A stretch of DNA of 64,000 bases from G963663525 sp963663525 (GTDB lineage: Bacteria > Myxococcota_A > SURF-8 > G963663525), in contig CAXXHC010000001.1 of NCBI GenBank assembly GCA_963663525.2, forward strand, positions 1,178,001 to 1,242,000. The letters run 5' to 3'. How positions within the stretch are numbered: position 1 is the stretch's first letter; the number at the start of each line of letters is the position of its first letter. The notes under the pieces were generated by a model. That model saw only the letters and a list, made by a program, of their open reading frames with translations, was not told the origin of the DNA and did not search any database. A program made the translations under genes and the position numbers. This document shows, piece after piece, positions 1 through 8,300 of this stretch.

Positions 1-915
1 TTGTGTACGGTCGAAGGCCAGAGTGAACCCTCCACCACCGACCTACTGACCCGATTGGAAAACCTGGAAAACCAGTACTGTCCGCCGGGATACGACAAAA
101 TAGACGATGCCGACGTACTCGCCACCGGCTACTACTGCCGTAAGGAAGTCAGCACCGGAGTCTACGACGAGATGGTCAAGGTGGGGGATTTCTGGGTGGA
201 TCGATATGAATCGACCATTTACGAAAACGCTGACTGCACCGGAACTAAATATGGAACAACAGTTAACGACGCCCATGTGGCAGGTTTTTACCGAAACGGC
301 ATGGACGATCCCTCTGGCGATTCGCCGGGTTTACCCTACAAGCGGCTTTACGCGTGCTCGATGGAGGGCGTGGAACCCTCACGTTGGATTACCTGGTTTC
401 AAGCGGCGGAAGCCTGCGCGGCTTCCGGCAAGCATTTGATTACGGATTGGCAATGGCAAGTTGCCGCTAGTGGCACACCCGATCCCCATGATGCGGACCC
501 GGAAGATGATTCTGAACTCTGTAACATCTGGGAAAACAGCAAGCCTTCGGGTTCGACTTGGGGAACGACAAACGAGACGATCCTTACGGGTTCGGCTTCT
601 CAGTGTATCAGTCGCTACGGTGCCTACGACATGGTGGGCAACCTGTGGGAGTGGACAGCGAACTGGCAGGGTGGACCGGAGGATGCCTCGAATAGTCTGA
701 CACAAGGAGGGGACGAGTACCATGGTGACGGCACGTGGAATGTAAAAATAGCAGAATACCAAGGTACTAATGCAAGCAGCAATGTCTTCCCTGCTGTATC
801 TTCGAAAGGTGGAGGCTGGAGTGGCGGTTCAAGATCGGGGGTATTCGTGATTAGCCTAAATAGTTCACCATCGTCCTGGAATGATAATAGCGGTTTCCGA
901 TGTGCCGTGAAGTGA
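1..915 (+). CDS. FGE-sulfatase (SUMF1-like) fold protein, 5' end cut by window
   Basis: Open from the first base, so the true start lies outside the window. The first two codons read Leu-Cys and are followed by a Ser/Thr/Glu-rich linker, so this may be the end of a lipoprotein signal with Cys2 lipidated (inference). The FGE-sulfatase fold is recognised from GDFWVDRYEST near residue 61, the block ITWFQAAEAC to TDWQWQVAASG (about 129-155), YGAYDMVGNLWEWT (about 205), GGGWSGGSRSG (about 270) and the terminal GFRCAVK. The Cys pair that binds copper in true formylglycine-generating enzymes is not visible in the last 40 residues, so a sulfatase-activating role is unlikely and a surface or binding role is more probable. 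It converges on the next gene with an 11-bp gap. Confidence 0.8.
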   Translation: MCTVEGQSEPSTTDLLTRLENLENQYCPPGYDKIDDADVLATGYYCRKEVSTGVYDEMVKVGDFWVDRYESTIYENADCTGTKYGTTVNDAHVAGFYRNGMDDPSGDSPGLPYKRLYACSMEGVEPSRWITWFQAAEACAASGKHLITDWQWQVAASGTPDPHDADPEDDSELCNIWENSKPSGSTWGTTNETILTGSASQCISRYGAYDMVGNLWEWTANWQGGPEDASNSLTQGGDEYHGDGTWNVKIAEYQGTNASSNVFPAVSSKGGGWSGGSRSGVFVISLNSSPSSWNDNSGFRCAVK

Positions 916-926
916 AAGAAGAACCC

Positions 927-1124
927 CTACTTTTTCGCTGACGTAAAGCGCTGTATTTGCGTAGCCCAGACCTCAAACTGGACATCGAGCAACGCCCGAT
1001 CCAAATCTTCCGTCTCTTCTTCCGTAAGCGGTCGCAGGGTGAGGATTTCCGTCGGCGGGAGGTTCTCCCGCCAGTGGACGACCATGTACCAGCGTTCGTC
1101 GATCTGGACGTAGGGTAAGATCAT
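927..1124 (-). CDS. Small hypothetical protein, 65 aa
   Basis: No family is recognised. The protein is acidic in the middle (run of Glu/Thr around residues 30-40) and rich in Trp (three), with no signal or membrane segment. Its ATG overlaps, as ATGA at 1121-1124, the stop codon of an upstream reading frame that is now split from it by the IS5-type element at 1151-2015. The two were therefore probably translationally coupled partners. Coding status rests on this overlap and on the reconstructable upstream gene. Confidence 0.5.
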   Translation of the reverse strand: MILPYVQIDERWYMVVHWRENLPPTEILTLRPLTEEETEDLDRALLDVQFEVWATQIQRFTSAKK

Positions 1125-1150
1125 CGGTATTTCCTATTGTATTCATCTAG

Positions 1151-2015
1151 ATAGTGTCGTCACGAGAAGTCGAATATTCTAGACATGATCATTGTCTTTT
1201 TGATATATTTCTTTTGAATAGAATATATCAAAGGGAACTGCTATGGAAGCCGCCTATCATCGTCATGACATTTCCGATCATGCATGGGAACTCTTGGAAC
1301 CTCATTTACCGGGACGCAAAGGTTCTTGGGGTGGTGTTGCCGAAGACAATCGACGCTTCATCAATGCTGTTTTCTGGATTCTTCGCACCGGTGCTCCGTG
1401 GCGTGATCTGCCGCCGGATTATGGCGACTGGAACAACACCAACCGTCGCTTTTGCCGGTGGCGCGATAAAGGAATCTGGGAGGGATTGCTCGAAATCCTC
1501 ATCGACGATCCCGATTACGAATGGTTGATGATCGACGCCAGCCACGTCAAAGTTCACCCGCACGCGGCAGGAGCGAAAGGCGGCAACCAGGCGATGGGCC
1601 GCACAAAAGGGGGCTCAACACTAAAATACACCTGGCCGTGGATGCGCATGGTAATCCGGTCCGAGCGATTGTTACGGAGGGTCCACGAGCAGATTGCAAG
1701 GAGGCTTGCGCACTGATCGAAGGGATCGATGCCGAGTATCTGCTGGCCGATCGTGGCTACGATACGGACAAGATTATCGAAGAAGCCGAAAATGCGGAGA
1801 TGGAGGTGGTCATCCCGCCGAAGAAGAATCGGAAGGTCCAACGACCCTACGACAAAGAGCTTTACCGTGCGCGGCATCTGGTCGAAAATGCCTTTTTGAA
1901 GCTGAAACGCTGGAGGGGAATTGCTACGAGATACGCAAAAAATGCCGCATCTTTCCTCGCCGCCGTTCATATTCGATGCCTCTTTCTTTGGCTGGATATC
2001 TCGTGACGACACTAT
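1151..2015 (+). mobile_element. IS5-family insertion sequence, 865 bp
   Basis: The ends are perfect 17-bp inverted repeats beginning ATAGTGTCGTCACGAGA (1151-1167 and 1999-2015). They are flanked by the 4-bp direct repeat CTAG (1147-1150 and 2016-2019), the CTAR-type target duplication usual for IS5 relatives. It encodes one transposase in two frames. Removing the element and one CTAG copy restores an open frame across the junction on the minus strand, so the insertion is recent and precise. A diverged end of a related element lies at 9710-9749. Confidence 0.93.
1243..2006 (+). CDS. IS5-family DDE transposase made by -1 frameshifting
   Basis: Two overlapping frames (1243-1716 and 1521-2006) together give one transposase of roughly 250 aa. 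The first frame holds the N-terminal DUF4096-like region (HAWELLEPHLPG, GAPWRDLP) and the first catalytic Asp in MIDASH. The second frame holds LADRGYD with the second Asp and HLVENAFLKLKRW with the Glu. The join falls at the run ACAAAAGGGGG (about 1602-1612), an A-AAA-GGG type slippery site, after which the product reads into GLNTKIHLAVD as in intact family members. A weak ribosome site AAGGGAAC precedes the ATG. The element appears intact and potentially active. Confidence 0.88.
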
Positions 2016-2253
2016 CTAGGAATGTAGCCAGCGTGCCTTTGCGTTTGCGCTTGATTCTATCGATGCCAACGACCTTCCAGCCCTCCTCGGACATCGATAT
2101 CAGCGCAGGAAGGCCGATCTGAGCGAAAACATCTCCGTGTTCGTCCGTAAAGATTTCAAACCAAATAATTTCGAGACTTGGATCTTCAAATCCAACGTTG
2201 AATTTCCGTTCCACCGTGATTTCATGATCTCCGGCGTCGGCAATATAATCCAA
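2016..2253 (-). pseudogene. Hypothetical gene truncated by two insertion sequences
   Basis: Minus-strand frame beginning near TTG at 2253, immediately inside the left end of the IS4-type element, and running to the IS5-type element at 2015. The product is mixed charged and contains FEIFTDEHGD and a basic stretch IKRKRKGTLATFL. Virtual removal of the IS5 element gives a natural end, LDEYNRKYR followed by TGA at 1121-1123, overlapping the ATG of the 65-aa gene. An in-frame stop lies within the IS4-type end, so the original N-terminus is probably lost. No known family is recognised. Confidence 0.6.
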
Positions 2254-2290
2254 TTCACTACTGTTCGGTTATTGATTTTTAAAAACCAGA

Positions 2291-2347
2291 AAAGTATAGA
2301 AAATACAGTTAGATAAGGGCGATAACAAGGCGAATCGATTTGAAATT
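2291..2347 (+). repeat. 57-bp direct repeat, left copy (target duplication)
   Basis: Identical to 3982-4038 over 57 bp. It belongs to the 5' untranslated part of the IS4-type element and was duplicated when the IS1634-type element inserted. The perfect identity indicates a recent event. Confidence 0.93.
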
Positions 2348-2350
2348 TAT

Positions 2351-3981
2351 CCCGACTTCCGCACGTACAGAAAAATGACACTCTAACCTACTGAAATCAC
2401 TTGTTTGGATTTCAAATTTGGGTGTCCCGGTGGTAAAATGAGGCATGTTTGTTCGTCGGAAGCGCAATCAAAGCGGCACCATCAGCGTCCAGGTCATCGA
2501 CAAGACGAGGGGGTATCGGATGGGTTCCACCAGCGATCCCGAAGAGATTGAACGCCTCGTGGCGCTTGGACACGCCTTCATTGCGCGTCAATCCGGTCAG
2601 TACCAATTGTTTCCGAAAGACGAGACGCGCAACGCAGCGGTACTCGACTTCGTTCATCGCGTACGAAACAGCCAGATTCGAACCGTGGGGCCCGAACGGA
2701 TCTTTGGGGCATTGTTCGATCGCCTCGGCTTTGATGCCGTCCCGGAGCAACTGTTTCGCGACATTGTGATCGCACGCCTGGCCTATCCGACCAGCAAACT
2801 CAAGACCGTCGATTACCTGTACCGCTACCAGGGCAAGCGAATCTCGGTGGATCGCATCTATCGCTTTCTGGACAAGCTGGCCGACCGATACAAGGAACAG
2901 GTCGAGCAAATCGCTTACGACTACTCCCGATCCGTTCTCGAAACCATTTCCGTCGTTTTCTACGACATGACCACACTCTACTTTGAGGCCGAAGACGAAG
3001 ACGACCTGCGCAGAGTCGGGTTTTCCAAGGATGGCAAGTTTCAGCATCCGCAGATCATGCTCGGCTTGTTGATCGGCGAGAAAGGCTTTCCCATCGGCTA
3101 CGATATTTTCGAAGGCAATACGTTCGAGGGCCACACTCTGCTGCCGGTTCTCGATGCCATCGGGGCCAGGTATCGTCTGGGCAAACCGGTCGTCGTGGCG
3201 GATGCGACGATGTTATCGGCAAAGAACCTCAAATGCCTCGATGAGGCAAACTATCCTTTCATCGTGGGGGCGCGATTACGCAACGAATCGGAGGCCATAC
3301 AGGCGGAGATTTTGAAAAAGAGCGCGGGACTGATAAACGGAGCAAGCCTCGTGATCGACAAGGGCAACGGTCATCGGTTGATCGTATCTTACTCCGACAA
3401 GCGGGCGGCCAAGGATGCCTACAATCGCGAGAAAGGACTCAAAAAGCTCAGAGGCAAAATCGGATCGGGCAGGTTGACGAAACAACAGATCAATCAACGT
3501 GGTTACAACAAATTTCTCCGCCTTGTGGGTGATGTGAAGATCGACATCGACGAGACGAAAGTGGAGCAGGCCTCCCGTTGGGACGGCCTGAAGGGCTATC
3601 TGACCAGCACGGCTCACTCGGCATCCAAGGTCATCGACAATTATCGGCAATTGTGGCGTGTCGAAAAGGCGTTTCGGATTTCCAAAACGGACTTGCGCAT
3701 CCGACCGATCTATCATTACCGTCCACGACGCATCCAGGCTCATGTCTGTGTGGCCTTTGTCGCGTACACGCTTTACAAAGAACTGGAACGCCTGCTGGAA
3801 GCAAGTGAATCGCAAATCAGCGTACAACGAGCCGTGGAACTGACCCATACGATGTATGAGATGATCGTAGAATTACCCGATGATCCCAGCCCTCGACACA
3901 TCCTGCTCGGTATGGATCCGCAACAACAGGAACTTCATAACCTACTTCACTGATTCAGGGTGTCCCAGTGCGGAAGTCAGG
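2351..3981 (+). mobile_element. IS1634-type element nested in the IS4-type element
   Basis: About 1.63 kb bounded by short imperfect inverted repeats, CCCGACTTCCGCAC on the left and the complement of GTGCGGAAGTCAGG on the right (13 of 14). It encodes a single IS1634-family transposase. The flanks are a 57-bp perfect direct repeat, far longer than the duplications of most insertion sequences. IS1634 of Mycoplasma mycoides is known for long, variable target duplications, which fits. The left boundary is uncertain by 3 bp because TAT (2348-2350) separates the repeat from the presumed terminus. Confidence 0.87.
2445..3953 (+). CDS. IS1634-family transposase
   Basis: A 502-aa protein recognised from the N-terminal FVRRKRNQSGTISVQV and the DDE (DUF4277/IS1634) core. 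FYDMTTLYFEAE near residue 172 carries the first Asp with family-typical spacing to GYDIFEGNTFEGHTL. VVADATMLS near 251 supplies the second Asp, and YRQLWRVEKAFRISKTDLRIRP near 402 carries the catalytic Glu (the E of RVEKAF). The length is near the family norm and no frameshift is present, so it is probably functional. It is the only gene of the nested element and lies on the same strand as the host IS4-type transposase. Confidence 0.92.
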   Translation: MFVRRKRNQSGTISVQVIDKTRGYRMGSTSDPEEIERLVALGHAFIARQSGQYQLFPKDETRNAAVLDFVHRVRNSQIRTVGPERIFGALFDRLGFDAVPEQLFRDIVIARLAYPTSKLKTVDYLYRYQGKRISVDRIYRFLDKLADRYKEQVEQIAYDYSRSVLETISVVFYDMTTLYFEAEDEDDLRRVGFSKDGKFQHPQIMLGLLIGEKGFPIGYDIFEGNTFEGHTLLPVLDAIGARYRLGKPVVVADATMLSAKNLKCLDEANYPFIVGARLRNESEAIQAEILKKSAGLINGASLVIDKGNGHRLIVSYSDKRAAKDAYNREKGLKKLRGKIGSGRLTKQQINQRGYNKFLRLVGDVKIDIDETKVEQASRWDGLKGYLTSTAHSASKVIDNYRQLWRVEKAFRISKTDLRIRPIYHYRPRRIQAHVCVAFVAYTLYKELERLLEASESQISVQRAVELTHTMYEMIVELPDDPSPRHILLGMDPQQQELHNLLH

Positions 3982-4038
3982 AAAGTATAGAAAATACAGT
4001 TAGATAAGGGCGATAACAAGGCGAATCGATTTGAAATT
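3982..4038 (+). repeat. 57-bp direct repeat, right copy (target duplication)
   Basis: Second copy of the 2291-2347 sequence, lying between the right end of the IS1634-type element and the start of the IS4-type transposase gene. It preserves the native upstream sequence of that gene. Confidence 0.93.
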
Positions 4039-4073
4039 ACTGGTACCCTGCGGCAACTCTAATCTCTGCGGAG

Positions 4074-5252
4074 TTGCCGATGAATTCTGGACGAATCATT
4101 TTTTCGCAAGTCATGGACTTTCTTCCGATGCGGGAGTTTCGTCAATGCGTGGCTCGCTATCGAGGACATTACAAGGTACGGTCTTTCACCTGCATGGATC
4201 AATTCCTGTGCATGGCGTTTGCCCAACTCGCGTATCGAGAAAGCGTTCGCGACATCGAATGCTGTCTGCGTGCCATGCAGCCCAAGCTGTACCACATGGG
4301 CATTCGCGGCAAAGTCTCCCGAAGTACGCTGGCCGACGCCAACGAGCGTCGAGACTGGCGCATCTGGATGGATTTCGCCCAGGTCTTGATTCGTCAGGCA
4401 AGGGATCTGTATGCCGGAGACTCCTTCGATGTGGAATTGCAAGAAACAGCCTACGCTTTCGATTCCACCACCATCGATCTTTGTCTGTCGCTGTTTCCAT
4501 GGGCGAATTTTCGCAAAAAGAAAGGCGGTGTGAAAGCTCACACGCTGTTGGATCTGCGGGGCGACATTCTCTGCTGGGTACATGTCACTCCCGCCAATGT
4601 TCACGACGTGAACGCGCTGGATCTGTTGCCGGTAGAAGCGGGTTCGTTCTACATCATGGATCGTGGATACCTGGATTTCGAGCGACTGTTCACGATGAAC
4701 CGGCAGGGGGCGTTTTTCATCACACGAACGAAGCACAATACCAGGTACTGTCGCCTGTATTCGCAAAAAGTGGACAAAGCCACGGGTTTGCGATGCGATC
4801 AGACCGTGGTGCTGACGGGCTTTTACGCGAAAAAGGATTATCCGGACAAACTTCGAGTGGTGAAATTCGTCGATCGGGAAACGAACGGGCGCTATGTTTT
4901 TTTGACGAACAATTTTGTCTTGGCCGCTCTGGATATAGCCAAGCTCTACAAACTCCGCTGGCGGGTGGAGTTGTTTTTCAAGTGGATCAAACAACATTTG
5001 CGAATCAAGGCATTCTTCGGAACCAGCGAGAATGCCGTCAAAACGCAAATCTGGATCGTGATTTCGGTGTATGTGCTGGTGGCAATACTGAAGAAACGAC
5101 TTGGCCTCGACGATCTGAGCCTCTACACAATTCTACAGATTTTGAGCGTGTCTTTGTTCGAGAGGAAGCCTATTTTACAGGCTCTAATGCCACCGGACTA
5201 CACAAGTCACAAAAAAGGTGTCGGCAACCAGTTGGAATTATTCAACTATTAA
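4074..5252 (+). CDS. IS4-family transposase with DUF4372 N-terminal domain
   Basis: A 392-aa transposase. The N-terminal DUF4372 region is recognised from SGRIIFSQVMDFLP and RSFTCMDQFLCMAFAQL. The DDE core follows: AYAFDSTTIDLCL (first Asp, about 130), YIMDRGYLDFERL (second Asp, about 193) and the YREK-type motif YKLRWRVELFFKWIK (about 290-305) with catalytic Glu and Lys. The frame is intact and reaches the right terminus of the element, only 14 bp from its end. Its own upstream region is displaced by the nested element, so its expression may now depend on the IS1634-type insertion. Confidence 0.93.
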   Translation: MPMNSGRIIFSQVMDFLPMREFRQCVARYRGHYKVRSFTCMDQFLCMAFAQLAYRESVRDIECCLRAMQPKLYHMGIRGKVSRSTLADANERRDWRIWMDFAQVLIRQARDLYAGDSFDVELQETAYAFDSTTIDLCLSLFPWANFRKKKGGVKAHTLLDLRGDILCWVHVTPANVHDVNALDLLPVEAGSFYIMDRGYLDFERLFTMNRQGAFFITRTKHNTRYCRLYSQKVDKATGLRCDQTVVLTGFYAKKDYPDKLRVVKFVDRETNGRYVFLTNNFVLAALDIAKLYKLRWRVELFFKWIKQHLRIKAFFGTSENAVKTQIWIVISVYVLVAILKKRLGLDDLSLYTILQILSVSLFERKPILQALMPPDYTSHKKGVGNQLELFNY

Positions 5253-5304
5253 CCGGACAGTAGTGACACTCAATGTAATTTTAGGATGACTTCTAAAAGT
5301 TTGG

Positions 5305-8300
5305 TTATTCTCCGCTTGAGGCACCGTATGGCGGTGGGGCACACCAGCAACGATTTGGATATTCATCATACGAGAAGCCAATGTCGTAGGTCTGCTCACC
5401 GTTCGGCCCGGTGAAGTCGGAACAATCGCAGTTTCCTTCGGAATCCTTCGTGGATTGTCCTGCACAAAACGACATGCGACAGTAGCTGTCTTGGCAGATT
5501 GAGCCGGGCCCGACAATTTCCACGCAGTCCTCATCGGCTGTCGAACTGCTTTCGTCGCATTCGAATGCTGTTGTTTCGGAGTAGCTGAAACACACGGAGT
5601 TTTCTTCACAATACAGTCCCTGAAAATACATCGTGCTATCACTACCATCGTATTCACAAACTTCGCCGGGACTCTGGTCTCCGTTGCACTGCGCATAACT
5701 GCTTGTGGCGGGGATACAAACGCAGGTCGATCCACTTGAAATAAGCATTGGGCACATCCCGGTAGGACATTCGCCCTGGAAATCGCATTCGGAAACGCAT
5801 AAGGATAGTCCGCAGTAGCCACCATACGTCCAGTCGCAATATCCGTTTTCCCCATATCCCATTTCTACACAATCCTGATTGGTGTCGCATTGGGACTCGC
5901 TACTGCTTGAATCCGCTGAAACTCCGATGCAGGCATCGCCGCTTTCGCAGGAACGTCCGGGCCATAACGTGCCGAAATTGCACACTCTTCCAGGTGAACT
6001 GGTGCCATAGGGGGCGCAAGTTTCACCCAAATCGGTAGGGCATACTTTGCCGCTCATCACTTTGCAGTAGCCTCCAATGCATTCGAAACCTCCGGCGCAA
6101 TCGCTATCCTCCGTGCAAGAAAGCGCGCAGTATCCGTAATCGCTGCCAATCCAAGTGCATTCGTCGGAACCGTCGCAAGGGTCGGACTCGTGGCAGCATT
6201 GGCAGGAGATTTCCCGGCAAATGGGGGACGGATAGTGATAAACGTCACAATACTCGAATGCACTGCAATTCGTTTCGCATTCGCTTGCCTCGTTCGATTG
6301 GCTAAAGAACGTATACCTCTCGAACATCTCGTTCAGGCGATCCATATTGGTATTATTGTTCTCGAACAGTTCTCTGTAACTCACTGGATTTCCATCGGAA
6401 TTCAGTTTGGCTGCAGTGATTTTCCGCATTCCGCTTATACGACTTACATCTAAAATGAAAAGACCGTTTAAAGAATAGCTTCCCGCCGTGTCAGCGGGAA
6501 CGTAAAAGTGCCAGTATCGGCGCTGCCAGGATGAGGTGTATTCGTCCGATTCGCTTTCGATCGTCATCCTAAAGAACGTCGCGTTCGTATCGGGTGCATT
6601 TTCAATCGCGATCATGGATTCCGACACTTCAACCGCCATGGAGACATCGAATGTGCCGAAATCGTCGAACGTCAGGCTTTCCGGCATCGCTTCGTCGGCT
6701 TCGATTTTCTTCACAACAACACTGCCGAACGGGTAGGTGAATATCGGCGCAAGGTACATTTGCGGCGAAACCGAGAACAAAATGTTGAATGCAGCATCAT
6801 CGTTCTGATTGTTCAGGATATTTTGCATGGTTTCCTGGTTTTGTGCTCCCAGAATCACGTATAGAGGCAAGCCTTCCAGACCGGAATGCCGTGGCGCATA
6901 TCGAATGTCAAAACTACCGGTAAAGCATTCCCCTTCGTTGTAGCCGAAGCCGAACCCCAATGGAATCAATCCTTCGCCCGGCTTCATTGCCGCCACCATG
7001 CCATACACGCCTTCGCCACAATTTCCGCTGCCGATCCAGGGAATCTGTTCGGAAATCGTGATCTCCACCGACTGTTCGAAACTTCTGCGAAACACCAGAT
7101 CATCCGCCACGGGCAGATTGTCGAGATAGGTCGGTTCCGTGTCGTCCCAGGTTTTTGTGACGGTATGCAGACTCAAGGGGGATAGCAAGCCGTGCCAGCC
7201 ATCCTCTGCAAAAGAATGAGAAATACTCGCCATTTTGAGAAAGTCGATGTCGTCGAGATCATTGAAGTAAGGAGCAATTTCCCCGATATATTCATTCAGG
7301 CCATACGAATATCCGAAAGCCCAAGCGGTACTTGCGGCATTCTCCGGGGCGAGAATCTGAAATCCTTCTTTCATTGTGGAGCCACTGAGTTCCAACTCCA
7401 CTCCCGACGGTATCGGGATATACTCGTTTAGAATACTTCCCACCTGGATAAGCGTCGTGACGGGATCGCTGGAAAACGAAGGATCGCGAAGATTCGACAG
7501 GTCGCCACGAAGTGGAAACGCGGCTTGGGCGCTCCATATTTCGTTGGAAGTGGAGGGCATCAGGGATTTGTCGAATTCCGCGCGAATTCCACCGGTTCGG
7601 CCAAGTTCTTCGTTGGATTGAAGTTCGAAATAGAAATCGTTTCCTTTCAGCCCGAAAACGGACATGTAGTCGTAATCTTCGTGAAAGATGTGGTAATCGC
7701 AACCATCCGAGCACTCGGAAGCCACGTTAAGGATCTGGTAGTAATAGGGATTCCCCTCGGAACCTTCATTCGGACCGATCAGATAGTCATTGTTCAAGAA
7801 AATATATGCATTTTCAATGGGTTGCTTCGTGCGAGCATCCACCAGGACGACACGGATATTGTCTTCAGAGGGTTCAGCGAGACAGGTGAACGTCACTCTT
7901 TCCGAGACGAGGTTCAACGGCTGCAACTTTGCGTAGACTTCCGCCTCCCCAGCCGCATCGCAATACAGTCTTCCTGAATACCTGCCGATGTTGATGATGG
8001 AAGGCTGTGTGGAAGTCCAGGTGAGCGTTTGATCGTCGGGAATCGGCACGGAATCTCCTCGGGAGTTTTCCGCATGAACACTTAGCTGGACACTCGCCTC
8101 CAGCGACAGGTATCCCCCGGAATGGTCGATGACGATGCGGTCGATTTCGTACCATTGATTTTCGAGGCAGTCGGGGTAGTTGGCAAATCCCGAGGCGCAT
8201 TCGTCGCAGACTGTCCCGGCATAGTTTTCGTAGCAATCACATACCCCGGTGCGAGGAACACACTGGCCGTGACCGTTGCAACCTCCGTGCTCCAGGCAGA

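Larger units (their letters stand above)
2255..5266 (+). mobile_element. IS4-family (DUF4372 type) element interrupted by another IS
   Basis: The left end TCACTACTGTTCGGTT (2255-2270) and the right end AACCGGACAGTAGTGA (5251-5266) are inverted repeats matching at 15 of 16 positions. They enclose the DUF4372 transposase gene at 4074-5252. The DNA between the left end and that gene has been split by the IS1634-type element, so the uninterrupted element would be about 1.3 kb. I could not identify a clean target-site duplication outside the ends. Confidence 0.82.
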
